From: Prillingera fragicola | Taxonomy: Eukaryota > Basidiomycota > Tremellomycetes > Trichosporonales > Trichosporonaceae | Assembly: GCA_002335605.1 (NCBI GenBank) | Contig: BEDY01000007.1 | Coordinates: 558,001 to 622,000 of the forward strand | Direction: 5' to 3' | Length of the DNA stretch: 64,000 bases | Part shown: one piece after another, positions 11,786 to 22,652 of the stretch | How positions within the stretch are numbered: position 1 is the first letter of the stretch | Layout: the number at the start of each line of letters is the position of its first letter | The notes under the pieces: generated by a model | What the model saw: the letters and a program-made list of their open reading frames with translations, nothing else | What the model was told of the DNA's origin: nothing | Databases searched by the model: none | Position numbers and translations under genes: made by a program

Positions 11786-13739
11786 TCACGCCCTGCTAGG
11801 CGTCTCGGGCACAAACACTGCCGTCTCATCCACATCGGTCTCGTCGTCGGTCGGCACCATGAGCTCCCCAAAGTCGTCCTCCTCGAGCACGCCCATAGGC
11901 ATCTCCATCCCACTCATCCGCGGCCGCTGAGCCGGTGTCTCCTGCACACTCTCTCCCCAGTCCAGCTGCCTCCCCACCGGCGTCTCGGCCACTCCACGGT
12001 GCCGAGAGGGCGCGACTGGTGTTTCGGCGATATAGCTCGGCATGGCATCCCGCGACCCGCCGCTGCTCGGTTCCTCCCTGATGGGAGTCGGGTGGTGCAG
12101 GGAGCCAAAGAAGGAGGCCGACCTCTTGGCTGGGGTCGCCATGATGAGCGTCCCTGGGTCCCGCAGTGGTTCGGGTGCTGGTCGTGGACGAGCTGACGGT
12201 GGGGCGTTTGCAGCCTTGGGAGGTGGTGGTGGTTCGACTTTGCGGCCGAGCAGGCCGCGAGATTGGGATTGGGACTGGGACTGGGACTGAGAGAGCGAGT
12301 TGGAGCGCATAAGTGACGTGGTGCGGCGTAACGGCCCACGCATGAGTCCCACTTCGCGGCCCTTGAAGAGATCTTTGCCGCTTGCGGCGCGGACGAGGGG
12401 GCGGGGGAGGCGGGGGGCGGGCTCGCGTGCAATCGGATCCATGGAGGAGGAGCGGGAGCGGCGCGAATCCGACTTGTCGCGCGTGTCCGAGGCGCGAGAG
12501 ACAGAGCGGCGGAGACCGCGTGCGGCGTCTGGTGGTGGAGACGCGCGGCTCGAGGGGCGGGAGAGCTCGCGTGCGCTCGCCGTGCGGATGAGCTTGGGCT
12601 TGGGGCCGGACTCGACTGATAGTCGACGTGTGACTTTGGGCTTGCGGGGTTTCTTCTGGGGCATCAGGTCGGGAGGAATTGGTGATCCAAAGACTTTTGC
12701 GTGGAAGCTTGCGCAGAAGGAAGTCTCGCGAGGAAGGAAGATGGGGACCAGAACAGTGTCCCAGAATGCTCGCAGTATGGGCAGGATGCCAGTCTCTTCC
12801 TTCTTCTTGTCCTTGCTAGCGGCAACCGTCGGCATGTCAAAGCCTATGTCTAGCTCGTCGATCGCAGCCCAGACACCGATTCGGTCTGCGAGATGCTCAA
12901 GCGCCGCCGTGGTGTCCTCGATGGGAGACGGAGGTGAGCGCTTCCGTTTCTTCTTCTTCTTTGGAATCTCTTCTGTTTCTGTGGTGTGATGCGCGCGATA
13001 CAGAAGCAGAAGAATAACCTGCACAAGAACCCTGCCAGTCAGCACACCTCGACGGCTAAGCACTCACTCCCTCCGCTCAAACTCTTCAATCAACGTCCGC
13101 GCAAGCAGTGCACGCTCGCCGTCCGCGATGGCACGGCTACGAAGTCGGAGATCGACAGCAGATGACAGCATGTTGCGCTCTTCCTCCTCGACCAGCTTCA
13201 TCGCGTCGTCAATCTTCTCCTGGCCGACGGCACTGGGCGCTAGTGACGCGTTGACGCTCGCTGTAATCGCGGGTCCCAGCGTGCGCCGATGCCGCTGTTC
13301 GATGGCGCTGAGGGCCAGCATGAGCCCGGCCAACAATGGTGGCACTGCATCTCCATGTGCGACAACTGCACGCTCCAGATCGGCCACAAAGGTGGACAAT
13401 GGCGCCAACAACTATCCGTCAGCCTCGCTCGCTGCTAGTGATGCCCACCTCGCCGAGGAACAATGCCTCATGATATCGCCGCCTTACATACGCGTCAAGC
13501 GACTCGGTCGCCCCGGTGCTTGATCCCCTGGCTGTCAGCGCCTCGCCGGACGCGCATCTCCGCGGCAATGTTCTTGGCCGTTCGACTCACGCGATAAGGA
13601 GTGGCCACGGTGTAGCAGCGCTGGGCTTGGTAGGGAGTGGCAATGGGCATGCGAGGTCGAGTGTGAATGGAAGAGGAGTAAGCGCGGCTAGCAGCGGCGC
13701 TGGTGGAGGATGATTGAGTGCCGCTGCTGCTGCTGCCAT
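11786..13739 (-). CDS. Probable Sld3/Treslin-like DNA replication initiation factor
   Basis: Exons are 13739-13591, 13527-13449, 13411-13068 and 13031-11786, giving 605 aa with introns of 63, 37 and 36 nt. The N-terminal half is helical: SLDAYVRRRYHEALFL, then TLIEEFERREVLVQVILLLL, which resembles the conserved 'RE.Q.QIILLLE' helix I associate with the Sld3 family, then RAFWDTVLVPIFLP and SFHAKVFG. A basic region (PKKKKKRKR) interrupts it. The C-terminal half is disordered, Ser/Arg/Pro-rich, with a Gln-Ser repeat near 12262-12290 and several Glu-Thr-Pro motifs (AETPV, QETPAQ, VPETPS) that could be CDK phospho-sites. Sld3 recruits Cdc45 to origins. The assignment rests on remembered motif shape, so 'nuclear helical protein with phospho-rich tail' is the safe fallback. 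Confidence 0.5.
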
Positions 13740-14077
13740 GATAAAGAATGACAGAAAGAGTAACAAAGCATCATCAACAACAATGTCCCCCGGAATTCCG
13801 GCGCGTCGACCACCAAAGGCAGACGCGTCCTAATTGGATTACAATATTTTGATCCCGCTGTTAAATGGCTATTTCTAATCACATCCTAATCAACTGCCCC
13901 AAGTCCCTCGGATTTGTATTCCCGGGGATGGCACGTGGCCCGGGGACATGATCCGGAGCGTCACTCGCAGTGGTGAGGAGCGCTTACCGTCTATATCTCG
14001 CGATATCTTTGTGCTTTTCCCCACCTCTTGTCAGCACTCTCCATTCACTACTTAATCATCTCTGAAGACTGCCCATC
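13740..14077. promoter_or_regulatory. Divergent promoter, Sld3-like / ALDH7
   Basis: The 338-base gap lies between two divergent ATGs and must hold both promoters. A CACGTG E-box type site is at 13932-13937, and a CT-rich tract precedes the ALDH7 start. Confidence 0.45.
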
Positions 14078-16102
14078 ATGATTCTCACTCGCCTCCCACT
14101 TCGCTCTCTCCCCCGTACCATGTCTCCTATCGCTCTCGCAACCCAGACTCGCGCACTCCCCGGCAAGGGGCTTGCCACGCAGTCGCGTCTCCTGTCGTCG
14201 CGTGCAACCTCTGTCCTCGAGGCATTGGGTCTTCCCAAGGACGGAAAGATCCAGGGTGTCTACGATGGCAGCTGGGGTGGCAGTGGCGAGATTATCGAGT
14301 CGCTCTGCCCCGCTACTGGCGAGGTTATCGGCCGTATCCAGACTGTGAGTGGAGATCGCCAGAGCTGTCATGGACGAGCCGTGAGCTGACAAATGCTTTC
14401 TCTGGCTTCCTTATCCTGCTATACATGTGCTACTCAAATGTCTATGCTCCGCGTGAACAAATAGGCCACTGCCGACGAGACCCGCATCGCCATCGCCAAG
14501 TCGACCGAGGCTTCCCTCGCTGTCCGCGCCATGCCCGGCCCCAAGCGTGGAGAGGTCATCCGTCAGATCCGTGAGGCTCTCAACGAAAAGGTCGGCGCAC
14601 TCGGTGACCTCGTGTCGCTCGAGATGGGCAAGATCAAGTCGGAGGGCAAGGGAGAGGTTCAGGAGGTGAGTTTACCCTGAGGCTCCACGGGGGAGAAAAA
14701 GAGCTAACGTCCCAGTTCATTGACATTGTGAGCAAGCCGTGTCTTGGGTACAGGAGAGCCTAGCTAACCACCATGCAGTGTGACCACGCTGTTGGTCTCT
14801 CGCGTTCCGTTGAGGGCCGCGTGATTCCTTCGGAGCGTCCCGACCATGTGATCTATGAGAGTGAGTTGTTCTGGCAGAGGAGTGGAGGTGGAGGCGGGGA
14901 AACTGTGGGGGAACGACGCTTACTCTTTCTCCAGTCCCCAACCCCCTCGGCGTCGTTGGCATCCTCTCGGCCTTCAACTTCCCCGTCGCCGTCTACGTGA
15001 GTGCTGCGTACAGAGTACAGAACCGCACGTACTGACTTGTTAGGGCTGGAACTTTGCTATCGCGCTTGCTACCGGAAACTCGACCATCTGGAAGCCTTCG
15101 CCGACCACTCCCTTGTGCGCGATCGCTGTCACCAAGATCGTCTCGCAGGTCCTTGAGAAGAACGGTCTCCCCGGAGCCGCCGCTTCGCTCGTCTGTGGTG
15201 ATGTCGAGGTTGGCAAGACCGTTGTCGGCAGCACCGACATTCCCCTCGTGTCCTTCACCGGATCTGAGAAGGTCGGCAAGGAGGTCGGCAAGAACGTCAT
15301 GGACCGCTTTGGCAAGACCATCCTTGAGCTCGGCGGCAACAACGCCGTGATTGTCGACAAGGACGCAGACCTGCAGCTTGCGCTTCAGGCCGTCGTCTTT
15401 GCCGCTGTTGGCACCTGCGGCCAGCGCTGCACCTCGACCCGTCGCCTGTACCTGCACAAGGACATTGCCAAGGAGTTTACCGAGAAGCTCCTCAAGGTCT
15501 ACGACAACGACTCGAAGACTGCCCTCAAGATGGGCGACCCCCTCGACCCCTCGACCCTCATCGGCCCCCTCCACTCCGAGGCATCCATGGCCAACTACGA
15601 GCGTACCCTCAAGGACGTGACCGCCCGTGGCGCCAAGATTCTCACCAAGCGTTCAGGCCGCATGGACGCCCCCACCTCGTTCGAGGGTGGCAAGGGCGGC
15701 TGCTGGGTCTGGCCTACTGTCGTCAAGCCCAAGATCGACGACCCCTGCTGGCGCGAGGAGGTCTTTGCGCCTATTCTCTACGTTGCCGAGTTTGAGACGC
15801 TCGAGGACGCCATCAAGCTCAACAATGCCGTCCCCCAGGGTCTGTCGAGTTCGCTCTTCACCAAGAACCTCCAGGGTCTCGGCAAGTGGCTCGGCCCCGA
15901 GGGCTCGGACTGCGGTATCACCAACGTCAACGTCGGCACCAGTGGCGCCGAGATTGGCGCCGCGTTTGGCGGTAACAAGTCGACTGGATGGGGACGCGAG
16001 AGTGGCGGCGATGCCTGGAAGCAGTACGTGCGCTGGAGCGCTGCTACCGTCAACTACGGTGCCGTCGGACACCTTGCGCAGGGCGTCACCTTTGACATTT
16101 AG
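14078..16102 (+). CDS. ALDH7-family aldehyde dehydrogenase (antiquitin, alpha-aminoadipic semialdehyde dehydrogenase type)
   Basis: Exons are 14078-14344, 14465-14665, 14716-14727, 14779-14860, 14935-14996 and 15044-16102, giving 560 aa. The core starts near residue 45 (VLEALGL, GVYDGSWGG). NAD-binding and catalytic landmarks are NPLGVVGILSAFNFP, VSFTGSEKVGK, ILELGGNNA (general-base Glu) and GQRCTSTRR (catalytic Cys). The C-terminal GGNKSTGWGRESGGDAWKQY matches ALDH7 rather than other classes. The N-terminus (MILTRLPLRSL) is Arg-rich and could be a mitochondrial presequence; a second ATG at codon 15 would give a shorter form. ALDH7 enzymes oxidise aminoadipic semialdehyde and related aldehydes. 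The third exon is only 12 nt (Phe-Ile-Asp-Ile). Confidence 0.93.
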
Positions 16103-16213
16103 ATGGCATTGGAGCTTGTACGAGTTTAGTCACGGGAGTGTAGGATTAGAGCATGCAGCAGCTGGGAATAACTGGAGGCCAGCGCTTCCATTCAGTCTAT
16201 GACAGCTAACAGC

Positions 16214-17335
16214 CTACTCGCACCGCTGCCCAACCCTAGCCACGGCCGGCACATCCATGGAAGGTATCGCAGCATCAGTGACGAGTACAAACTCGTCTGC
16301 CCCAACCTGGGCACGATACTCGGCGTGGGTCAACAGGGTGAACGCGCCAGCCTTCGTATTCGCGTCCAGCAAACTCTGCAAGCGTTCCGCCATTTCCTCC
16401 CGGTCCGCATCCGTGAGGATATGCTTTGGCTCGATCGCCCGCTGCAGCAAGCTGCTGACTAGGGCGTCGAAGACTCTAAGTTCGGCTTCGGCGCCGGCGT
16501 TGGACGGGCTAACGCTTCGTACAATTTTATAAGTGCGTTTCCGGCCTGCGCGATAGCAGGCATAGAAATCACGCGTGAGGTCGCCGAGCAGGACGACTAG
16601 GGCGCCGAACTGGTGGTCGTTGCCTTCGTTTGAGATCGGGGTGTAGATTACCACGACGTCGGTGACCGAGGTGGGCAGGGCAGTGGTGCCGAGATGCACT
16701 ACCTGTGTTGAGGGGGCGGAGGGGTCGTACGAGATGCTGAGGATGTAGTCCTTTACGCCGGAAGGGATGAGATCAGGAGATACAGAGGAGACCGAGGAGG
16801 GCCAGTGGGTTGCGGTGGGGTCCACAAAGTCGACCAGCTTGGGTGAGGGTGGGGGCAGGATGACGAGTGACGGGGAGCAGACGCGCCGGACAATCTCGAG
16901 GGATGACCAGTCGTGTAGCAACGACGCATCGACGCCGGCCCAGCAGTCTAGAATCTGTGTTGCACCCAGCCGTTTGCCGGAATAGTACTGCAGTGCGCCA
17001 GTGGTAAAGGAGAAGCGTGGGCGCGGGGAGAGCATGAGGCAGGACATTTCGTCGAGCTCCACGCCTGGGAGCTTGCCGCGAGACCCGCGCACTTGGCGTC
17101 CGTCCATGAAGCCTACGTACGAGACTGCGACATGATGGAAGAGTATGTCGTCCACCCTGTTGGCAAAGGCTTTGCAGGTTAGCCGGAAAGTGAGGAGGGT
17201 TGTGAGGTCGCAGGCGCAGAGGACGGCGTCGATGACATGGGGAAACATGCCATAGTCAATGGCGGGTGGGGTGAAGCTATCGCTGAGTGACAGGGCTGAT
17301 ACACTGGAGTCTTTGAGTGTGACATAGCTAGTCAT
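16214..17335 (-). CDS. F-box-like protein of a lineage-specific family (copy B)
   Basis: Intronless, 373 aa, with its ATG at 17335. The N-terminal F-box-like motif (FPHVIDAVLCACDL, TFRLTCKAFANRVDDILF) aligns with copy A at 8529-9938, as does the C-terminal FTLLTHAEYRAQVGADEF. The middle diverges and is about 95 residues shorter, lacking the acidic linker. It is convergent with ALDH7 (111 bases between stops). The paralogue pair sits only 6.3 kb apart in opposite orientation, which suggests local duplication followed by rearrangement. A role as SCF substrate adaptor is inference from the F-box-like motif only. Confidence 0.7.
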   Translation of the reverse strand: MTSYVTLKDSSVSALSLSDSFTPPAIDYGMFPHVIDAVLCACDLTTLLTFRLTCKAFANRVDDILFHHVAVSYVGFMDGRQVRGSRGKLPGVELDEMSCLMLSPRPRFSFTTGALQYYSGKRLGATQILDCWAGVDASLLHDWSSLEIVRRVCSPSLVILPPPSPKLVDFVDPTATHWPSSVSSVSPDLIPSGVKDYILSISYDPSAPSTQVVHLGTTALPTSVTDVVVIYTPISNEGNDHQFGALVVLLGDLTRDFYACYRAGRKRTYKIVRSVSPSNAGAEAELRVFDALVSSLLQRAIEPKHILTDADREEMAERLQSLLDANTKAGAFTLLTHAEYRAQVGADEFVLVTDAAIPSMDVPAVARVGQRCE

Positions 17336-18057
17336 GGTTGAGTGTGAGGCTGAGAATGTTGGAGCAAGTCGAGTGGGCAGTAGTAGTGGGCAGGACGATG
17401 TGGTCAACAAAGGTGGAGGTCTGTGACTGGCAGTATGGCGTGGCACTCTCACCGCAGCTGAAAGTGGTACAGTGCTTCGTGTCGGTGTCCACAGCTCGAA
17501 TGTACATGCAGATCATGGAAGAATGCTTTCTATATGTGCATGCTGGATACTAGATGTGGTAGAGTCAAGCTAGGTAAAGGGGACGAACAACATTCTGGCA
17601 CAGCTCAGCGTGGACACTTAATTAATTAATTAATTCAGCGACGTCCCACAGTCGATGACTGTCTGACAACAATCAAGCTACCGTGCAGCTCTGACCGGTC
17701 ATCCTCTCACTGCTTCACATGATCAGAATGTCTGCAGTCTTATTACCCACACCACACGCAGGCGCAAGGCCAGTTTCAGGGGATTGCAAGCCACAAGCCA
17801 CCGTCGTCGCACACGCCGCCGACAGCCTCCTCAGTAGCGCTCGGGGTCCCAGTTGGCTCTGCTGCAGTACTTACCGTCTACTGTGCACGCATTGGTCACT
17901 TCCATTTTTGTAAAGCGCGTCCAGATCCCATCTTGGTTCCTTATCACCAACGTTTGGACGCTCGCACTGTGCTCTTCGCTCATCCATTTAAAGCACACAA
18001 CTTACAAACTCACGGTTCCATCCTCACCATCCTCTAACCTAAACTCGTTTATCAGTT
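17336..18057. other. Intergenic, 722 bases (divergent promoters)
   Basis: Lies between divergent F-box-like copy B and the secreted 8-cysteine gene. It contains the TTAA microsatellite listed separately. No further coding sequence seen. Confidence 0.4.
17618..17635. repeat. (TTAA)4.5 microsatellite
   Basis: Eighteen bases of perfect TTAA repeat in an otherwise GC-rich neighbourhood. Confidence 0.9.
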
Positions 18058-18790
18058 ATGCGCACTGCAGTCCTCCTCTTCACCACCCGTAGGTCGACCT
18101 CAAGAACAAGACCGAACACTAACCTCCCAGTGGCCGGAGGCACTCTCGTCACGGCGCAATCAATGGACGTCCCCTCTCTCGACAGCATCGTCGGCTCCGG
18201 CCTCATCCCAGCAGCCTGCAACACCGCATGCAGCGTCCTCGCCGCCGTCCAAGCCCGCTGTGGGGGGACGGACGAAGCCGCCTACTCACGCACCTGCACC
18301 GACATGTGTGTGGTAAGTCGCATTCTCGGCGCCGAGAGCACAGATCGCCCAGGCTGACAATGCAAAGGCACCAGAGCGCGACGACCTCGTTATCTGCCTC
18401 GCCTGCATCACGGACACGGACACTGACGGGCCGCTGGTGGACCTCTTCCACAACGAGCTGGAGAACTACTGCGCGACCTACGTTCCCGAGCCCGAGTTTT
18501 CGGGCGAGCCGACGCCTGCCGGCCCGGCTAGCACGGACGCGGTGGACCCTGCCACGCTCACGTCCAAGCCCGCTGGATCTAGTGCTGCTGCCACTCCTGC
18601 TGCTAGCTCTGTGCGCAGTGGCGTCGCCGCGCCGCCTGGTGTTGGCACTGGGGCTTCGGCGAGTGCTTCGAAGAGCGCGGGTGCTGGAGCTTCGGCTGTG
18701 CCTTCCACTGTCAACGCTGCTGCCGCTCAAGGTTTCAACATTGTGGCGGTATTTGTCGCGATTGTCGGGGCCGCTTTCATTGCCGATTAA
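18058..18790 (+). CDS. Small secreted, probably GPI-anchored 8-cysteine protein
   Basis: Exons are 18058-18088, 18131-18312 and 18368-18790, giving 211 aa. Splicing the first intron creates a clean signal peptide (MRTAVLLFTTLAGG...LVTAQS), which supports this start. The mature N-terminal domain has eight cysteines spaced C-x3-C-x9-C-x10-C-x3-C-x9-C-x2-C-x18-C (AACNTAC, ARC, RTCTDMC, ICLAC, NYC). An Ala/Ser/Thr/Pro-rich stalk and a hydrophobic tail (FNIVAVFVAIVGAAFIAD) follow, typical of GPI-anchored wall proteins. It resembles CFEM proteins in style but the spacing differs, so I leave it unassigned. It is convergent with the AA14-like LPMO gene, 200 bases between stops. Confidence 0.75.
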
Positions 18791-18990
18791 TTCATTAGTT
18801 GACACAGAGTCGTGACACGGACACTGTATGTTACGCCAGACTCGGTGAGATGCTAATAAGGCAGTGCATTTTGTCACGGGTACATATCTTTGTTGTGGTA
18901 TACTGCCCGGCGTCCAGCGCGCGGCGTGGGTAAATGGCAATATCTCTAGTGATATGAAAACCTAATTCTCTAGATCGAACCGATAATGCT

Positions 18991-20397
18991 TTAGCGACGA
19001 CGACGCTTGCACTGCTTGGTGCTGGTGGTGGGCTCGACGGGCACGGTGCTGCTGGTAACGGGGGGCTCGACGGGGGCGGTGGTGCTGCTAACAGGGGGCT
19101 CGACGGAGGTGGTGGCGTTGCCACCCGGGGGCACGACGGTGGTGGTGGCGTTGCCACCGGGGGGCACGACGGTGGTGGTGGCGTTGCCGACGGGGGGCTC
19201 GACGGTAGTGGTGGCGTTGCCAGCAGGGGGCTCGACGGAGGTGGTGGCGTTGCCAGCGGGGGGCTCCACGGAAGTGGTGGCGTTGGCAACGGGGGGGACG
19301 TCGGTGCCGCTAGGGGCGGGAATGATGGTGACGTCGGTCGCGTTGGCCGAAGAGCTGGGAATAGGAGACTCGGTGACACTGGCGCTGGGCGTGACAGTTG
19401 CCGAGGACGATGCAGAGGTTGACGACGAGCCTGAAGGGGTCGAAGCGACAAGGCTGTTGGAGTCTCCTGTCGGCTCAACGTTGGCGGCGTCCCAGATGTC
19501 GGTCTGAGCACCGTCCTTGAAGCCGTACTCGTCGTTGTAGTAAGGAGGCCTGTCCTCACGGAAGTTGTTGTTGCCCTCGGCCTGCTGCCAGTAGTGGGGC
19601 TGCTTGGCTCCGACGGTGCAGTTGCTCTTGTCCTCGGGACAGAAGCGGGCGACCTGGGGCTTGGGGAGGGCCTTGCCGTTGGGGTCGGCGTTGGTCACGT
19701 TGCAGCGGTAGCCCGTGACGTACATCTCGTCAGACTTGCCGCCCATGGTGCCGTGGATCCAGCCCCAGAGGCAGTGGCACCCACCGGGGGGGCAGGGGGG
19801 CAGGCCAGCGGGGATCTGGAAGTCGGCGTGGGTGTTCCAGGGACTCCTGTGGTTGACCGAGATCATGACCATGTCCTCGGGCTTGATCTTGTTGACGTCC
19901 GACTCGTAGACGATGGCAATACCAGAGCCCTTGACGTCCTTGACCTGGTCGACGGGAGTGTCCCAGGGGTCAGCCGAGTGGAGGGGACCAGACTTGTTAT
20001 CCTGGGGGTTGGGGCACGCGCGCTCGACAGCGTGGTCGGGCAAGGTTCCAAACGAGGTAAAGTTGGGGTCGCACGAAATCTCGGCCTTGAAGGCGCCTCC
20101 GGAAGGAAGCTCCATAAAGACACCGTCCGCTGTTCCAAGTTAGCAACGCGCTCAGCTTACAGCGACCGCAACAGACTGACCAGGAGGGGACGACTTGAGA
20201 CCGTGGAAGAACCAGCCCTGGGCGGGGGTGTTGATGAAGCCGTCGTTAGGGCCGTTGATGCTGCGGTCCCACATGGGGTTTCCGGCTTCCTTGTTAGGCC
20301 AGCCGTACATGGAAGGGTGCCAGAGCGCAATGTGAGCTTGGGCAGGCGCCGCAGCCAGCGCGAGCGCCGCAAGAACCTTGAAAGAGGCAGCGGTCAT
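18991..20397 (-). CDS. AA14-like lytic polysaccharide monooxygenase with NATT-repeat tail
   Basis: Exons are 20397-20181 and 20129-18991, giving 451 aa. A signal peptide (residues 1-21, ending PAQA) exposes His22 as the mature N-terminus, the hallmark of LPMO copper binding. The catalytic domain has HIALWHPSMYGW, then GWFFHGLKSSP, ELPSGGAFKAEISC, GPLHSADPW (His123, plausible second copper ligand; His166/His173 are alternatives), and GLPPCPPGGCHCLWGWIHGT. This is the arrangement of the AA14 family, which oxidises xylan or other wall glycans. From about residue 295 it becomes Ser/Thr/Pro-rich and then carries eight 11-residue units of the form NATTxVEPPxG, most with an N-glycosylation sequon. 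It ends in CKRRRR, so it is not a GPI protein. Substrate is unknown. Confidence 0.8.
19028..19290 (-). repeat. 33-bp coding tandem repeat (about 8 units)
   Basis: Imperfect 33-bp units encode the 11-residue NATT/VEPP repeats of the AA14-like tail. GGGGG tracts at unit joints make length change by slippage or recombination likely. Confidence 0.85.
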
Positions 20398-20530
20398 TTC
20401 GGAGGACGTCGAGTTGAGTAGTGCCGTGTAAAGATCAAATGAGCGTGAGCGTGAGGTGCCAGACCTAGTAGTGAGAGCTGTAGAGAAACACGAGTGGGAT
20501 AACAAGCTGTCAAGGTGGTTCAAAGCCGTT

Positions 20531-20538
20531 GTTTTATA
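20531..20538 (-). promoter_or_regulatory. TATA box of the AA14-like gene
   Basis: TATAAAAC read on the minus strand, 134-141 bases before the ATG. It is one of few clear TATA elements in the window, fitting an inducible secreted enzyme. Confidence 0.5.
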
Positions 20539-22652
20539 TGGCGAGAACCAGTCAGCCGGCGGTTTCTTGTCCAGGCGCGTGTACAGCACAACTCTGCGGC
20601 CATCACGCGCGTTTCCACTGCCTGATTCCTGTGTGACGGAGCAAAATCGCTCCTCTTGGCGCGTTCCTCTTCACGTCGTACCCAAGAGACGACGTGCATG
20701 ATTTACGTTCATATGCCGGACACGACAGGGGGTGAAGGGGGTTTTGTCCTCGCGTTGGCGAAAGCTTGCGGGGGAAATCACCAAAGAACAGGTGCTCCAG
20801 GGTGCAAGTGCCTGGAGCGCGTAGAGTGCAACGAGCAGGACCGAGAACCTGTTTCCGGCATTCCAGAAAGGTGCCTACAGCTGTTACACCTCTTTCGCGA
20901 GGTCCGAGATGCAGGGGAAGCCTGAGATACGCTTTGCGACAGACCCAAGGGCCACAAGCAGATGCCGCCATGACCGTCCATTGCGCTTCGAGTGCCACCT
21001 AGATTCGAGGCTTTCGAGGTCCACGTTTCTAGCGTCCTGACGACGACGCTCTGTAGAGTCTGCGATAGTCTGCAGGACTGGAATGTGATAGCCCATTGTC
21101 ACCACCTTCAAAGCAAAGTCCGGCGAATGAAGTAAGCCACACTACTACTCGGTGACTGTCCGAAACAGTAGTAGTATCAGCAATCACACACCACCTCGCG
21201 TCGTCGGTCTCAGTCGCGTCGCTCCACTCGTAACCACCACCCCCGAATCGTTGCATCCCAACCTAGTAGTCTACAGCTCCATGCACACCGACAGCGTTGC
21301 GCTTGTTTTCGCTCCAACAGCATGCATAGCCATGTATGTACTCTTTTGTCGTCGTTTAAGCTTTGTGTACACATGGGAGCCATGCATGTACTTACTGGTT
21401 CTGTTCGACCCCTGGACGTGTGTGTGTGCAGGAACCCGCGGCCCAGGCACCGACCGGGTGTGTCAGGACGATCCGACATTCTCCCTTTGCTGTTTCCATC
21501 CTCCAACTACTGTTCAAGCATGAGGTAAGTGCAAGGGGGTTTTGCTGCAGGCGGGAGGCTTCTCCAGGCTGGAGGGGGCCTGGAAACACTGTCAGACGGT
21601 GCATGGCAATACAAAAAGTCGCTCATATGATACACACACTTTGAGGGACACAGAGTGCTATGTCTGGAGATGTCAGTGGCCGGTTGTCACGATACGCTTG
21701 TTGATTTTTAATGCTCTCGTTTGTAACGTCTCTCCACTTTAAACTTTGTATACAGATTCAAGTCGTGCCCCGGACAGCTGTCCATACTCAATGGGTGTGG
21801 TGTCTCAACCATGGGCTTGTCCAACGTGGGGGTGCTTGATGCCATCACGTTGAGGGCGATAACAGCTCCGTTACATGCAAACAATCAAGTTCAGCCTGTG
21901 AGCTAACACTATCCGCAGGTACACACAGGCCCGACTAGCCGTGAGCTTCGGGGCGCGAAAGACTGCTTCTTGACTGGACAAACAAAATAGAGCGGGACCA
22001 GCCGGATAGGTACCCCGAAAAGCAGTCACGTATAATGGTCCTAGAGGGCCGGTTCCTCGTTGAATCAATCCTGCCAGTTCGCAATGCGGGGCTGTTGTCG
22101 GCGGCTCTCGGGCTGTCGTTCCTGCATTCGGCATCAACAGGCGGGCGTTCCTCTTGTTACATTCGAGGGTTCTAGGTTGAGCTTGTTTACAAGGGTGGTG
22201 ATGCTGGATTCGTAAGCCGAGCTTGAGCTCCGCCCCGGCCTCGAGCCGATCCGCAGCGCAGACTGGGGTGATGGACGGTCTAGTTGCCGGCTATTGTGAA
22301 TGACGAGCCGTTCCCACACTCGGTGGAGGGATGCAACGGACATGCTGGTGACGTTGGTGGAGAGGTCCTGCTGTTCCAATCACTCGCCGTTCAGCGACCA
22401 GTATCAATGTGGCATTGCCATCAATGTGGCATTGCCAGACGCCGCCGACGTTGCGGTCTCTGCAGACACCGGCCAAGCAACAGCGACCACCGTCGCACAC
22501 CGAGGTCCGAGACAGTTGCGCATGTTTGTAGTTATGGCAAGGCAAGGAGGCACTGCACATAATGCCTGGGCTTAAGCGAGGCTGCCGTGCCGAAAACCTC
22601 ACACGTACCAATCTCGAGTTAGACTCCCTACCCCCCGTCCGACTCCCTCAAG
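20539..22652. other. Gene-poor gap, about 2.1 kb
   Basis: The largest stretch without a supported gene. Frames are short and mutually overlapping, no protein family is recognisable, and no terminal repeats or transposase motifs are seen. It contains a 17-bp perfect tandem duplication near 22403. It could be a decayed gene or a regulatory region. Confidence 0.4.
22403..22436. repeat. 17-bp perfect tandem duplication
   Basis: Two adjacent exact copies of ATCAATGTGGCATTGCC, each with an internal inverted look (GGCATTGCC). Confidence 0.85.

Noticed and set aside
12262..12290. Gln-Ser dipeptide repeat as a separate mobile or structural repeat
   Set aside because: It is simple coding low complexity inside the Sld3-like tail.
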